NCBI GenBank assembly: GCA_963597395.1 | Contig: CAVBPX010000012.1 | Location: forward strand, 1 to 47,880 | Length of the DNA: 47,880 nt | DNA from: Hallerella sp963597395 | Lineage (GTDB): Bacteria; Fibrobacterota; Fibrobacteria; Fibrobacterales; Fibrobacteraceae | Direction: 5' to 3' | Part shown: positions 25,243 to 33,849 of the stretch, piece by piece | Numbering within the stretch: the first letter of the stretch is position 1 | Layout of the letters: each line of letters begins with the position of its first letter | Position numbers and translations under genes: made by a program | Notes under the pieces: generated by a model | The model's input: the letters and a program-made list of their open reading frames with translations, nothing else | The model's database searches: none | Told to the model about the DNA's origin: nothing

Positions 25243-26501
25243 TTTCCGCTCCTCTTCTTTTTTGAAAATGTTTTGGGAGGTTTCACGGGCGACTTGGATT
25301 TTTTCTGTGAAACGGCCTTTGCCGTATCGGCAGTCGCCGTGTCCGCCTGCGGGAGAGCCTTGGGCAAAATTTTTTGCTTGGAAAGGTCGATGTAGCGACC
25401 GCTCGCGAGGGTCTTCGTGCCGGCGAGTTTCAGATGTTCGACCTTTCCTTCGTCAAAGGCGATTCGGATGGTGTCGCCCGCCGCCTCGTTTTTGCCCTCG
25501 ATGACCCTTTCTTTTTCGCCGATGTGAAAGTACGTGCTCTGGGCGCTTCCCGAAATGAGTGCGCCGTGGAGCTTCCCGTTTTGAAAGGAAAGGTCGAGCC
25601 TTCCGCCCTCCATGCTGTTTTTGTAGTCGGCAAAGTCCGCTTCGTAAAAGGTCCCGTGTGCGTTGAGGTTCACATACAGGCTTTGAATCTTGTCGTCCGC
25701 AAATTCCGCGTAGAGCGTGTCGCCGACGGCTTCCGTAAACTGGTCCGGCTTTCCGCGCTTGCCCTTTTCGTGCTGCTTTCCGTGGGCGTTTCGGATGACA
25801 AGCGCGCTTTTGAGCGTCCTTTTGTCCGCATCGACCGTGAGGTAGATGGAGTCTCCGGTGAGCTCATAGCCGTCCATGGTGAACTTGGGGCTTCCCTTGA
25901 GCGAAACCCAGCTGTTCTTTTTGTCGAGGTATCCCGTGTCGCATGTGACGACCATGCTCCCCTGCGTAATGACGACGTTCTTGAACGCCCGGGCAAATTC
26001 CGCATTCTGGTCGAACGAGATGAACTCCGCGCGGACGGCCGTCGTGTCGATTTTTCCGTCCTTTTGAACCTGATATTGATGCAAAAGCGGCTTCTGGGTG
26101 AGCGTCAGAATCTTGTCTTTTTTGTTGTAAACGAGATGGTTCCCGAAAAATGCGTAAGTTCCGGCGGAATCCTTGGCTTCGACCGAGCCTTTGGCCGTGG
26201 CTATTTCCGTCTTTCGCTGGTAGGTGCCGTTTTTGGCCTTGATGTAGCCGTCGGGATGCGTAAAGACAAAGTTTCCGTTGCAATCGACCTGGTCGTTGTT
26301 TTTGTTCCACGTGGCGCGACCGGTGCGAAATTCGATGGAATCGTGTGTAAAGCGGACCCGCCCGTTCAAAAGGAGAAATCCCGCCTTGCGCATGGCGGCG
26401 AGGCTGTCGGCGTGGCGCATTACGAGCGGAGACGTTTGCGCGTAGGAAAGTCCCGCGGAAAAGAAGGCAAAAAGGGCGAGGATTGCGAACCGGAATTTCA
26501 C
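25239..26501 (-). CDS. OstA/LptA-like LPS transport protein
   Basis: A 420-residue periplasmic protein with an N-terminal signal peptide (MKFRFAILALFAFFSAGLSYA). Repeated beta-strand segments (FRTGRATWNKNNDQVDCNGNF, IKAKNGTYQRKTEIATAKGS, VTCDTGYLDKKNSWVSLKGS) match the OstA jellyroll that bridges LPS from LptC to LptD. It is about twice the size of E. coli LptA, as found in Bacteroidota-type OstA-like proteins. The C-terminus is Lys/Pro-rich (SKSPVKPPKTFSKKKRSGK). It overlaps lptC and lptB by 4 bases each, a clear coupling chain. Confidence 0.85.
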   Translation of the reverse strand: MKFRFAILALFAFFSAGLSYAQTSPLVMRHADSLAAMRKAGFLLLNGRVRFTHDSIEFRTGRATWNKNNDQVDCNGNFVFTHPDGYIKAKNGTYQRKTEIATAKGSVEAKDSAGTYAFFGNHLVYNKKDKILTLTQKPLLHQYQVQKDGKIDTTAVRAEFISFDQNAEFARAFKNVVITQGSMVVTCDTGYLDKKNSWVSLKGSPKFTMDGYELTGDSIYLTVDADKRTLKSALVIRNAHGKQHEKGKRGKPDQFTEAVGDTLYAEFADDKIQSLYVNLNAHGTFYEADFADYKNSMEGGRLDLSFQNGKLHGALISGSAQSTYFHIGEKERVIEGKNEAAGDTIRIAFDEGKVEHLKLAGTKTLASGRYIDLSKQKILPKALPQADTATADTAKAVSQKKSKSPVKPPKTFSKKKRSGK

Positions 26502-27157
26502 TTGCGGCCTCCGACAGGCGGCCTGTGCGGAGCTTGCGACATTTCCTCGGCGTTCTGTTTTTCGTCTTCTTCCTTGATACGCTTGGCCGCGTCCTGGAAA
26601 ATGCCCGTCACCTCGGAGAGAATGTGCCAGTTTTCCATCTTGGCGTCGCTTTCGAAGCCCTTTCCCTGCAGCACGTCGCCGTCTTCGCTCACGACGCGGA
26701 CGTAGCTTTCCGTTTTGACCAGATTGTCCTTTTTATGCCACAGGAGGGAGTCCGCCCGGACGCTAGCCCCTTTGGGCGTGAGCGCATAGACGTGCCCGTA
26801 GGCGTAAACGTAGCTCATCCGGTTGTCGAGCGTCCCCGAATCCGCGCGGAGGAATGCGGAATGTTCGCCCGTGGAGTCAAAAATATCGACGAGAATCGGC
26901 TTCGCAAAAATTTTTTCCGTTCCACCCCAGCGTTCCAGGTAGGCCGTTTTTACTTTCCAGGAAAGGTTTTCGTTCTCGTAAAAGTCAAGGAGGGTCGTGT
27001 CCGTAAAGAGCATCATGGGGCGTTCGACCGCTTCGCCGTCGGGGACCGGTTCCTCTTCGGGCTCTTCGCAGGCCGTCAAAAGGAAAAAGGCCAAAATGCC
27101 TGTGAACGGGAGCGTCCGCAGCGTGCTTTTGACCTGTCTTAGCAAAAAATATGCCAT
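26498..27157 (-). CDS. lptC: LPS export lipoprotein LptC
   Basis: A 219-residue protein with a signal peptide and lipobox LLTAC (C30), followed by an acidic linker and the LptC beta-jellyroll (TDTTLLDFYENENLSWKVKTAYLER, DSTGEHSAFLRADSGTLDN, DNLVKTESYVRVVSEDGDVLQGKGF). It links the LptBFG complex to the OstA-like bridge. Unlike E. coli LptC it is predicted to be a lipoprotein rather than single-pass. Its 3' end overlaps the ostA-like gene by 4 bases. No Shine-Dalgarno is visible; a TATTTT box lies near the ATG. Divergent from glk. Confidence 0.85.
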   Translation of the reverse strand: MAYFLLRQVKSTLRTLPFTGILAFFLLTACEEPEEEPVPDGEAVERPMMLFTDTTLLDFYENENLSWKVKTAYLERWGGTEKIFAKPILVDIFDSTGEHSAFLRADSGTLDNRMSYVYAYGHVYALTPKGASVRADSLLWHKKDNLVKTESYVRVVSEDGDVLQGKGFESDAKMENWHILSEVTGIFQDAAKRIKEEDEKQNAEEMSQAPHRPPVGGRK

Positions 27158-27217
27158 CGCTTATTAAAAATACAATAATTGAAATCTTCGGATGGAATAT
27201 TGGATATATTTAGGGAA

Positions 27218-27338
27218 GGGAACCTCTAAAAATTGCTTTGGTAAAGAAAATTTGAGTGAGACCAAGCGATGGCGGGAATGACTGCCAGCGCGAAGCATCG
27301 CTGCCAAATTTTTGAAAATTGAATTTTTAGAGGTGACC
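27218..27338. repeat. MITE-like element, copy C (121 bp)
   Basis: Ends are GGGAACCTCTAAAAATT (27218-27234) and AATTTTTAGAGGTGACC (27322-27338). It is the reverse complement of copy A minus the central inverted repeat, with only a few differences along the arms. It carries no coding region. It lies between divergent lptC and glk; its right end is 12 bases before the glk GGAG Shine-Dalgarno, so it forms most of the glk 5' region and may supply part of its promoter or leader. Confidence 0.85.
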
Positions 27339-27359
27339 GGTAATCAAAATGGAGTTTTT

Positions 27360-28427
27360 ATGGAACTGAAATGGTGCAATCCCGACGCGGAATTCGATCG
27401 TCTGATTCTTTCGATTGACGTGGGCGGGACGAATACGAACCTGGGACTGGTCGCTTTTAAAAATGGCAAGTTTACCCTGGTGATGAAGGCGGACTACGCT
27501 TCCGGGAAAATTTCCGGCCTCGAAGGGCCCATTGCCGAAACGCTCAAAATCGCTGCGGAAAAGCGTCCGGACCTGCGCCCGAGCCACTGTTGCATCAGCG
27601 CGGCCGGCCCCGTTGCGGAAAACCGCTGCGTCATGACGAACCTCGAATGGCGCGTCGATGGAAACGATCTCACCACAAAGCTCGGAATCCCCGTAATGGT
27701 CGTAAACGATTTCGTCGCAATCAGCTACGGCATCCCGACGCTCGACGTGAACGACGAAAGCCAAATTTTCAGAATGCCGCACCTCGACGGTTCCACTCCC
27801 GAACCGCTTCCCGCTACAAAGGCCGTCATCGGCCCGGGCACCGGAATGGGCGTTTCGTTCCTCGCGTTTGACGGCAAGCGCTATATCCCGGCGTGCTCGG
27901 AAGGCGGGCATGTCACGTTCGCCCCGTTCGATGCCGACTCCCAGGCGTTCCGCGACTACATGCAAAAGCGCATCGGGCAGGTTCCCGGCGTGGAGCCTCT
28001 TTGCGCGGGCCAGGGACTTGCGCACCTTTACGAATGGTGGCGCGATACGCGCGGAGTCCCCGACAACGAGGCCTTCCAAAAAATCGAATCGACAGTCTGG
28101 AGCGACCGTCCCAAGTACATCAGCCGTGCGAGCGATACGGATCCCGTCGCGGCCGAGATGATGCGCCTGTGGGTCAAAATGCTCGCCCGCTATGCGAGCG
28201 ACGTCTGCGCCATGCTTCTTCCGTTTGGAGGCTTTTATCTCGCGGGAGGCGCCATGCAAAAGGATTTGCGCTGGCTCGTAAACGACAACCTGTTCATGAA
28301 ATATTTCGAAAGAAATTACAACCCGAACATCCTTCCGCTGTTGAAAAAAATTCCGGTCTATGTCATCAAGGATTACAGCATAAGCCTTTATGGCGCTGCC
28401 AATGCGAGCGTAAATCTCCAGGCGTAG
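27360..28427 (+). CDS. glk: Glucokinase
   Basis: A 355-residue hexokinase-fold enzyme of the Glk family, phosphorylating glucose with ATP in the cytosol. The phosphate-1 loop is SIDVGGTNTNLGL, the sugar-binding region contains NDFVAISYGIPTL, and GPGTGMGVSF and SEGGHVTFAP match family motifs. GGAG lies 6 bases before the ATG at 27360, which is preferred to 27312 inside the MITE end. A cellulose degrader without glucose PTS would need such an enzyme for glucose entry into glycolysis, which is an inference. It ends one base from the converging NAT-like gene. Confidence 0.92.
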   Translation: MELKWCNPDAEFDRLILSIDVGGTNTNLGLVAFKNGKFTLVMKADYASGKISGLEGPIAETLKIAAEKRPDLRPSHCCISAAGPVAENRCVMTNLEWRVDGNDLTTKLGIPVMVVNDFVAISYGIPTLDVNDESQIFRMPHLDGSTPEPLPATKAVIGPGTGMGVSFLAFDGKRYIPACSEGGHVTFAPFDADSQAFRDYMQKRIGQVPGVEPLCAGQGLAHLYEWWRDTRGVPDNEAFQKIESTVWSDRPKYISRASDTDPVAAEMMRLWVKMLARYASDVCAMLLPFGGFYLAGGAMQKDLRWLVNDNLFMKYFERNYNPNILPLLKKIPVYVIKDYSISLYGAANASVNLQA

Positions 28428-28428
28428 G

Positions 28429-29178
28429 CTAGGACTTTTTCTCCAGCACGCCGAAGGCCCGCTCAATCGTCTCGCGATCCATCCCGAAAATTTCGTGGAG
28501 ACGTTCGACGCGGTCCCGGGGGTTAATCGTCTTCATGCGGGAACCGTTTTTGTCGCGGACAAGAAGGTTCCCTTTTTGGTAGTAATACTGGATGCCTTTT
28601 TTGCGGTCGAGCCTGTTGAGCACGGGGTAGGTCATCATTTCCTTTTCGAACGAACGGCTCCAGTGATACTGAAAATCCTTGGGGGAAACGCCCCGCATAT
28701 CGAAATCGAACCGGAGCTTCATCGGTCCGCGGAGCGACCCGGTGTAAAGCGAAAGCGTTCCGTTTTCAAGGTCCAGACGGACCGCGTTGGGGGAAAGCGG
28801 AAAAAAAGCCTGCGACTTTTGAAACGGAATTTCCGGCGGAATCTTGAGCGGATCAAAAATCAAGTAGCCCGGGTCGAGCAAAAAGCTTTCGCCGTCGGCA
28901 GGAAGAAGCAGCGCGCAATGGACGTTTTTTTCGATGCGCTTGTCGCCCATCAGAAGTTTCGGGTCGTAGCCCATCCGGCGAAGTTCCTGGTAGAGGTGCC
29001 ACGTGAGACTGAAGCACGTTCCGCCGCCCATCCACGCGTCCAGATCGTTTTCGTAGCTGTCGTCGAGCTTTCGCGCCCGGTCCGCATCCTTCGCCTCGGC
29101 AAAGCGGATGATTTTTGTCAGATTCTCGTAGGTGACGTGCGAAATGCGCTCGCAAAGGTCCAGAACTTCCTTTTGCAC
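28429..29178 (-). CDS. Arylamine N-acetyltransferase-like protein
   Basis: A 249-residue cytosolic protein. The Cys-His-Asp triad of the NAT fold is visible: C55 in GGGTCFSL, H87 in KNVHCALLL and D102 in LLDPGYL. Such enzymes transfer acetyl or other acyl groups from CoA to arylamines, or ligate in natural-product pathways; the substrate is unknown. Members usually show RGGxC, here GGGTC, so it is a divergent NAT or a transglutaminase-like relative. It is the last gene of a tight six-gene run and overlaps no gene. Confidence 0.65.
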   Translation of the reverse strand: MQKEVLDLCERISHVTYENLTKIIRFAEAKDADRARKLDDSYENDLDAWMGGGTCFSLTWHLYQELRRMGYDPKLLMGDKRIEKNVHCALLLPADGESFLLDPGYLIFDPLKIPPEIPFQKSQAFFPLSPNAVRLDLENGTLSLYTGSLRGPMKLRFDFDMRGVSPKDFQYHWSRSFEKEMMTYPVLNRLDRKKGIQYYYQKGNLLVRDKNGSRMKTINPRDRVERLHEIFGMDRETIERAFGVLEKKS

Positions 29179-29182
29179 GGCG

Positions 29183-29851
29183 CTAGAACCTTAAGAATCC
29201 GTCGCCCAAAAATTTGAGCGGAAGGACTTTTGCCCGGGACTTTTCGTTTTTGTCAAAAAGAATCGCCGCACCGGAAAGAAAGTTGAGCCAAAGCCTGGGC
29301 GTAAACCGGATGTCCGTCCAGTGCGAAAGAAACGGGACTATCCACGCGTCATGCGAACAGAACACGTTCACTTCGGCGCTCGAGTTTTCGAGCAAAAATT
29401 CCAGCAGCTTTTCGGAGCCTTCCGCAAGCGGCAAAAATCCGGGGAGGGAACCTTCGCGAAGAAAGCGGCAAACGGCGGGGTAAAAGCCTTCCTTCAGGTA
29501 ACGCTCGTAGTCCGCAAACCCGCATACGTAAAAGTCGCCGAGAGGTTCGAGTGGAACGACCTTTTCCGCGTCCGAATATTCCGGGACGCCGCTTCCGCTT
29601 GCCATAAGCGCTGCCGTTTCGCGGCAACGGAAAACGGGACTCGATCCGAAAAAATGTGTTCCGGTAAAAGCGGAAAGTTCCCTGCCTGCGGCGAGTGCCT
29701 GGGCGCGGCCCGTTTCGGTCAGCGGGACTTTTTCCCCGTAGCCTTCGTCCTCCGGCGTAATGTGGCGGCGTTCCGCGTGTCTGACAAAAAATGTCACATG
29801 TTCACCGGGCTTTTTTTCTTTTAAAATGTCGTTTGCCGAAAGAAAGTTCAT
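29183..29851 (-). CDS. Histidine phosphatase superfamily protein
   Basis: A 222-residue protein with the phosphatase core RHAERR (R24-H25, replacing the common RHGE) and a second histidine in CSHDAW (about 171). EGYGEKVPLTETGRAQAL follows the family pattern. Substrates of this superfamily range from sugar phosphates to proteins and cannot be told here. Start at 29851 is chosen since its ATG overlaps the TGA of the PAP2 gene (ATGA), and longer frames run antisense into it. Confidence 0.8.
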   Translation of the reverse strand: MNFLSANDILKEKKPGEHVTFFVRHAERRHITPEDEGYGEKVPLTETGRAQALAAGRELSAFTGTHFFGSSPVFRCRETAALMASGSGVPEYSDAEKVVPLEPLGDFYVCGFADYERYLKEGFYPAVCRFLREGSLPGFLPLAEGSEKLLEFLLENSSAEVNVFCSHDAWIVPFLSHWTDIRFTPRLWLNFLSGAAILFDKNEKSRAKVLPLKFLGDGFLRF

Positions 29852-30417
29852 GCGAAAAGCTCCGAAACGAACGGTGCGAGAAGTGCGCACCAAATCAAAT
29901 GTCCAATGAAAAAGCTCGCAATCCCGAGTAAAAATCCGCCGATGACGTCCGAGAACCAGTGCACTCCGAAATAGACGCGCAAAAATCCCCATGAAAGCGG
30001 AAGGAACATCATCACGATGCCCGCCGCAGGAACGCTCAAAAGGACGGTCGTCGCCACCGCCAGATTGTTCATCGTGTGCCCGGACGGGAAACTGTATTTG
30101 TCGAGCGGCGGAACGAGCGCCTTGAATTCCTTAATGGCGTCAAACGGACGACGGCGTTTTGTCGAAAGCTTTACAATCCAGTAGAGCGCAAGCGAAGCGA
30201 CGACGGACGGGAGAACCTGAAAAAGAACAAGCGCCAAATATTTGGGTCCGTAAAAAGCAAAAATCAAAATGGCGATGAGCGCCCAAACGTAGCCGTCCCC
30301 GAGCCGCGTGTAAAACCGCAGGAATTTGTCTGCTTGGTCGGAAAGTCTGTGCGTGTACAGATAGCGCGAAAACTTTTCGTCCGAATTTGCAATTTTGAAA
30401 ATGACGTTTTGAAACAT
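29848..30417 (-). CDS. PAP2 family membrane phosphatase
   Basis: A 189-residue inner-membrane protein with five to six helices and the three phosphatase motifs: KRRRPF (start of K-x6-RP), PSGHTMN, and FLRVYFGVHWFSD (R-x5-H-x3-D). Family members dephosphorylate undecaprenyl diphosphate or lipid phosphates in the periplasm. With polyprenyl synthase and MurJ elsewhere in the window, an undecaprenyl role is possible but not shown. It overlaps the histidine phosphatase start by 4 bases and is 13 bases downstream of rdgB. Confidence 0.85.
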   Translation of the reverse strand: MFQNVIFKIANSDEKFSRYLYTHRLSDQADKFLRFYTRLGDGYVWALIAILIFAFYGPKYLALVLFQVLPSVVASLALYWIVKLSTKRRRPFDAIKEFKALVPPLDKYSFPSGHTMNNLAVATTVLLSVPAAGIVMMFLPLSWGFLRVYFGVHWFSDVIGGFLLGIASFFIGHLIWCALLAPFVSELFA

Positions 30418-30430
30418 CGTGAAAAACGCG

Positions 30431-31030
30431 TTAGAGAATGTTTGCCGCTTTCAAATTTTCGATGGCCTTTCCTCGGTGACTCAGTGCCTGCTTTTCTTCG
30501 AGGGACATTTCCGCAAAGGTCCTGTTCTTTCCGTCGGGCACAAAAAGCGGGTCGTAGCCAAAGCCTTCCTTGCCGCGAAAATCCTCGATGATGCGCCCGC
30601 GGCACTCTCCGCGGACGAGATGCTCGGAGCCGTCTTCCGAAACGATAAAAAGCACCGATACAAAGCGCGCGGACCGGTCTGCCTTTCCTTGCAGCTCGCG
30701 GAGAAGCTTTTCGTTGTTCGCAAGGGAGTTCCCGTGGACGCCCGCAAAGCGTGCGCTGTGGATTCCGGGGGCGCCGCCGAGGGCCGTCACTTCGAGACCG
30801 GAATCGTCCGCAATGACGGTTGCCGAAATGTTTTTTTCTTTTAAAAACTTTACCAGGGCGAGCGCCTTGATTTTTGCGTTTTCCGCGAAGGAAGAACCGT
30901 TCTCTTCGACGTCCTCGGAAAATCCGACATCCGATTGCGTGCAAAATTCAAAGTTCGCGGATTCAAAGGCCTTGGCAAATTCCCGGGCCTTTCCCGGGTT
31001 TCCCGTTGCGATGACCACCCGTTTTTTCAT
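30431..31030 (-). CDS. rdgB: XTP/dITP pyrophosphatase RdgB (HAM1)
   Basis: A 199-residue nucleotide-house-cleaning enzyme that hydrolyses dITP and XTP to monophosphates. MKKRVVIATGNPGKAREF, SGLEVTALGGAPGIHSARFAG and FGYDPLFVPDGKNRTFAEM, HRGKAIENL are the family motifs in order. The ATG overlaps the stop of the preceding unknown gene by 4 bases (31027-31030). Length is normal. Confidence 0.95.
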   Translation of the reverse strand: MKKRVVIATGNPGKAREFAKAFESANFEFCTQSDVGFSEDVEENGSSFAENAKIKALALVKFLKEKNISATVIADDSGLEVTALGGAPGIHSARFAGVHGNSLANNEKLLRELQGKADRSARFVSVLFIVSEDGSEHLVRGECRGRIIEDFRGKEGFGYDPLFVPDGKNRTFAEMSLEEKQALSHRGKAIENLKAANIL

Positions 31031-31977
31031 GCCTCGCCTCTTTCCGATTCCGGATTTCCCTTTTTTGAAAGGGCTTCGAGCTTTTGCTTGATTTCCGGGA
31101 GAAGCTCGTATTTTTCGTGATAGACGGCGCTGACCTTTTTGCACAAAAGTTCAAGCTTGGAACGCTCCTCGGGAGCATTTTCGTTTGTACGCAATTTGCG
31201 AATCGAATCGATGATGGACTCGACGTCTTGCGGGCTTCTGTAGGGCGACATAAAGCGTTTAAAACGTTCGGCGCTTTTGCAAAATTCGTCCTCGTTTTCG
31301 GCGCGGTAAAGCAGGTGCGGAATGACCTGCCGCTCCAAAAGTTCTTGCAAGTCGCCTATGAGCGTAAGAAGGTTTCCGTTGCCGGGCAAAAATTCGCCGC
31401 TTTCCGGTTTGCTCGTAATGAGGCCGTCCTTTTCTATCTGGGAAAGAAGCTCGTTGATGTAGGCCTGCTCCTCGACGTTCTGCTGTTCGCGAAACTTTGC
31501 CTGGTAAAGAATTGGAAGGCTCGTGATGCAGAGGTGCGCTTGGCTCATGCCCGAAAATTCGCCGATGTAGTAGATGTCCGCTTCTTCGGAAAGGAGTTCC
31601 TCTTCGCTTTCAAAGAACATGATCTTTGCCGGGACGGGAATAATTTCCATGCTCGAAAGTTCTTCGAGGCGGTCGCGGAAGGACTCGAGATCGACGCCTT
31701 CGGGAAGTTCCCCGCCGCGTTCCCGGATGTGTTCAATCAGATCGTTTAAGCCCTTGTCAACGGAAGATCCCATCTCGCGCTTCATAAAGCTTTTGAGGGT
31801 GCTGTTTTGCTTGAACTCCCCGCTTACGGCGAGAAGCCCGTTCCGAACCATGGACTGGAACGGTCCGCGGAGGGCTCCCTGGTCGTTCTTAAAAGCGGAA
31901 CTTGAAATTTTCGCATAGGCGATCATCCGGCCGCAAAGCTTTTCCGGGTCGCCTTTTTTTTGTTCGATTCCCAGCAT
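31027..31977 (-). CDS. Unknown protein before rdgB
   Basis: A 316-residue soluble protein that I do not recognise. It starts MLGIEQKKGDPEKLCGRMIAYAK and is highly charged, with an acidic helical middle (FFESEEELLSEEADIYYIGEFSGMSQ) and a C-terminal half of predicted helices (QIEKDGLITSKPESGEF, YRAENEDEFCKSAERFKRF). No signal peptide or membrane segment. Pattern EEADIYYIGEFSGMSQAHLCITSLPIL suggests a conserved domain, perhaps a sensor or a housekeeping cofactor of the operon. It overlaps rdgB by 4 bases and is 13 bases from the upstream lipoprotein. Confidence 0.7.
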   Translation of the reverse strand: MLGIEQKKGDPEKLCGRMIAYAKISSSAFKNDQGALRGPFQSMVRNGLLAVSGEFKQNSTLKSFMKREMGSSVDKGLNDLIEHIRERGGELPEGVDLESFRDRLEELSSMEIIPVPAKIMFFESEEELLSEEADIYYIGEFSGMSQAHLCITSLPILYQAKFREQQNVEEQAYINELLSQIEKDGLITSKPESGEFLPGNGNLLTLIGDLQELLERQVIPHLLYRAENEDEFCKSAERFKRFMSPYRSPQDVESIIDSIRKLRTNENAPEERSKLELLCKKVSAVYHEKYELLPEIKQKLEALSKKGNPESERGEA

Positions 31978-31990
31978 AAAGGTTCCGTTA

Positions 31991-32482
31991 TCAGTAGAGT
32001 TTTTTGGCCGAGACGAGTTCGCCGCCCTTTTCGCCAAAGAGAACGGCGGTCGATCCGGGGTAGGACTTTTCGAAGAAGGTCTGGAGCGTTTTTACGGCAA
32101 AGTCCGGGTCGAAGCCGATTTCGTACCCGACGTTGTCCGAAAGTACGATGCCGAAGTGCAGGGCACCCGGTACGCGGCGGTTGATGTAGGCGGCGAGTTC
32201 CTCGTCGGAGTTCACGACATCGGTCGGTGCGCGTCCGTCGATGTTCATCGGGTCGCGGGTGCTGAGGTTTAACGGGTAGAACCGTTCCGAGGCGAGTTGC
32301 GAAGTGGCGAGATAGAGCGTATTGCCGACAAAGATTCCGATGGAATCGTCCTGTACGTAGCGGATTTCGACGGTGAATTCGGTAGCCGAGGCCTTTTCCT
32401 TGATTTCGAGTGCGGAAGGCCCGCACGCGCAAAAGACGAGAGCGGCGCAAAGGACAAAAAGGGCGGAGAAGATTTTTTTCAT
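31991..32482 (-). CDS. Small lipoprotein of unknown function
   Basis: A 163-residue protein with signal peptide MKKIFSALFVLCAALVFCAC; the lipid-modified cysteine is C18 or C20. The mature part has no family I recognise, with beta-rich segments (EFTVEIRYVQDDSIGIFVGNTLYLA; ALHFGIVLSDNVGYEIGFDPDFAVKTLQTFFE) and resembles DUF4837- or TPM-type envelope lipoproteins only loosely. AAGGAG lies 8 bases before the ATG and a TATATT -10-like box about 20 bases upstream, suggesting it heads the operon running down to the NAT-like gene. Confidence 0.75.
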   Translation of the reverse strand: MKKIFSALFVLCAALVFCACGPSALEIKEKASATEFTVEIRYVQDDSIGIFVGNTLYLATSQLASERFYPLNLSTRDPMNIDGRAPTDVVNSDEELAAYINRRVPGALHFGIVLSDNVGYEIGFDPDFAVKTLQTFFEKSYPGSTAVLFGEKGGELVSAKKLY

Positions 32483-32658
32483 GGGAAACTCCTTAGGTCT
32501 AAAATATACAATTCCAAAAAGCCGTGTGTTTTTAAAGGATGGTTTCGCCCTTTTGACTTTTTGAAAAAAATTTTGGACAAATGTACAATTTCCCGAAAAA
32601 TTTGTATATTTTACAATGTTGATTAAAACGATAGGATTTAACATAAGGAGACAATCCA

Positions 32659-33582
32659 ATGGCAAAAGTCAACCAAATCACGGATCTCATCGGAAATACG
32701 CCGCTTGTCCGCATCAACAAGCTGAACGAGAGCGAGGCCGAGGTCTATGTCAAGCTGGAATCCTTCAACCCGCTTTCGAGCGCAAAGGACCGCGTCGCCA
32801 TGGCGATGATCGAAGCCGCGGAAAAGGACGGCAAGCTTTCGAAAAATTCCGTCATCATTGAACCGACCAGCGGAAATACGGGCATTGGGCTTGCCTATGT
32901 TTCGGCGGTCAAGGGCTACCGCCTGATTCTTACGATGCCCGAGACGATGAGCATTGAACGTCGAAAGCTCCTCGCGGCTCTCGGCGCGGAAATCGTTCTC
33001 ACGGATGGAAAGTCCGGGATGAAGGGCGCCATCGACAAGGCTCAGGAAATTGCGGAAAAGACTCCGTCCTCGTTTATACCGCAGCAGTTCGAAAATCCGG
33101 CCAATCCGGAAATTCACCGCAAGACGACGGGTCCCGAAATCTGGAAGGATACCGAAGGCAAGGTGGACGTCTTTATTTCCGCGGCGGGAACGGGCGGAAC
33201 GGTGACGGGCGTCGGCGAATTTTTGAAGAGCAAAAATCCGAACGTGAAAATCGTTGCTGTCGAACCGGATACGTCCGCGGTTCTCTCCGGAAAGCCCGCG
33301 GGCCCGCACAAGATTCAGGGCATCGGAGCGGGCTTTGTTCCGAAGATTTACAACCCGAAGGTCGTCGATGAAATTTATCTGACGAACGATGTCAAGGCGG
33401 GGACTGTTGCACGCCGCGCCGCCAAGGAGGAAGGCCTTTTGATTGGCATTTCTTCCGGTGCGGCCCTCGAAGCGGCGCTCACCATTGCGAAGCGTCCCGA
33501 AAGTGCGGGCAAGACGATTGTCGCCTTCCTTCCGGACACGGGCGAACGCTACCTCTCGACGTGGCTTTTTGAAGAAAAGTAG
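32659..33582 (+). CDS. cysK: Cysteine synthase A (O-acetylserine sulfhydrylase)
   Basis: A 307-residue PLP enzyme making cysteine from O-acetylserine and sulfide. The Schiff-base lysine lies in NPLSSAKDRVA, the substrate loop is TSGNTGIGLAY, the PLP-phosphate loop AAGTGGTVTGVG, and GISSGAALEAA is the C-terminal cofactor motif. Start at 32659 has AGGAG about 9 bases upstream. It lies alone, divergent from the lipoprotein operon, and ends at an intrinsic terminator. Length is normal for CysK. Confidence 0.95.
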   Translation: MAKVNQITDLIGNTPLVRINKLNESEAEVYVKLESFNPLSSAKDRVAMAMIEAAEKDGKLSKNSVIIEPTSGNTGIGLAYVSAVKGYRLILTMPETMSIERRKLLAALGAEIVLTDGKSGMKGAIDKAQEIAEKTPSSFIPQQFENPANPEIHRKTTGPEIWKDTEGKVDVFISAAGTGGTVTGVGEFLKSKNPNVKIVAVEPDTSAVLSGKPAGPHKIQGIGAGFVPKIYNPKVVDEIYLTNDVKAGTVARRAAKEEGLLIGISSGAALEAALTIAKRPESAGKTIVAFLPDTGERYLSTWLFEEK

Positions 33583-33602
33583 AAACGTTGAAAGTTAGGA
33601 AA

Positions 33603-33631
33603 GACTCTGCCGATTGGCGGAGCCTTTTTTT
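33603..33631 (+). terminator. Rho-independent terminator after cysK
   Basis: CTCTGCC-gatt-GGCGGAG (33605-33622, one G-U pair) is followed by CC and a run of seven T. It sits 21 bases after the cysK stop. Confidence 0.85.
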
Positions 33632-33714
33632 GTTCTGAAAATTTTTTTACAAACGAAAAAACAACTAAACGATAATTTTTGAACTATCTTTCTTAAAAAT
33701 TTGGGAATGGAATT

Positions 33715-33849
33715 ATGTGCAACAAAACATCAATTATTTTTTTATGTTTTGCCGTTAGCGAGATAAGAAACGGGGAGATCCTGTGGGGAACCCCCTGGAA
33801 CGGAACCGACACTTCGGTAAAGGCGGAATATGCCAATGTGCAGAACTAG
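33715..33849 (+). CDS. Possible 44-residue peptide upstream of the membrane protein
   Basis: A short frame, MCNKTSIIFLCFAVSE..., with TGGA just before its ATG and a hydrophobic start. It overlaps the start of the next gene by 20 bases. Its first residues resemble those of that gene (MCRTSFVLFLLG), which could reflect a duplicated leader or chance. No family is known. It lies in the AT-richer patch after cysK; a translated leader peptide is possible. Support is weak. Confidence 0.25.
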   Translation: MCNKTSIIFLCFAVSEIRNGEILWGTPWNGTDTSVKAEYANVQN

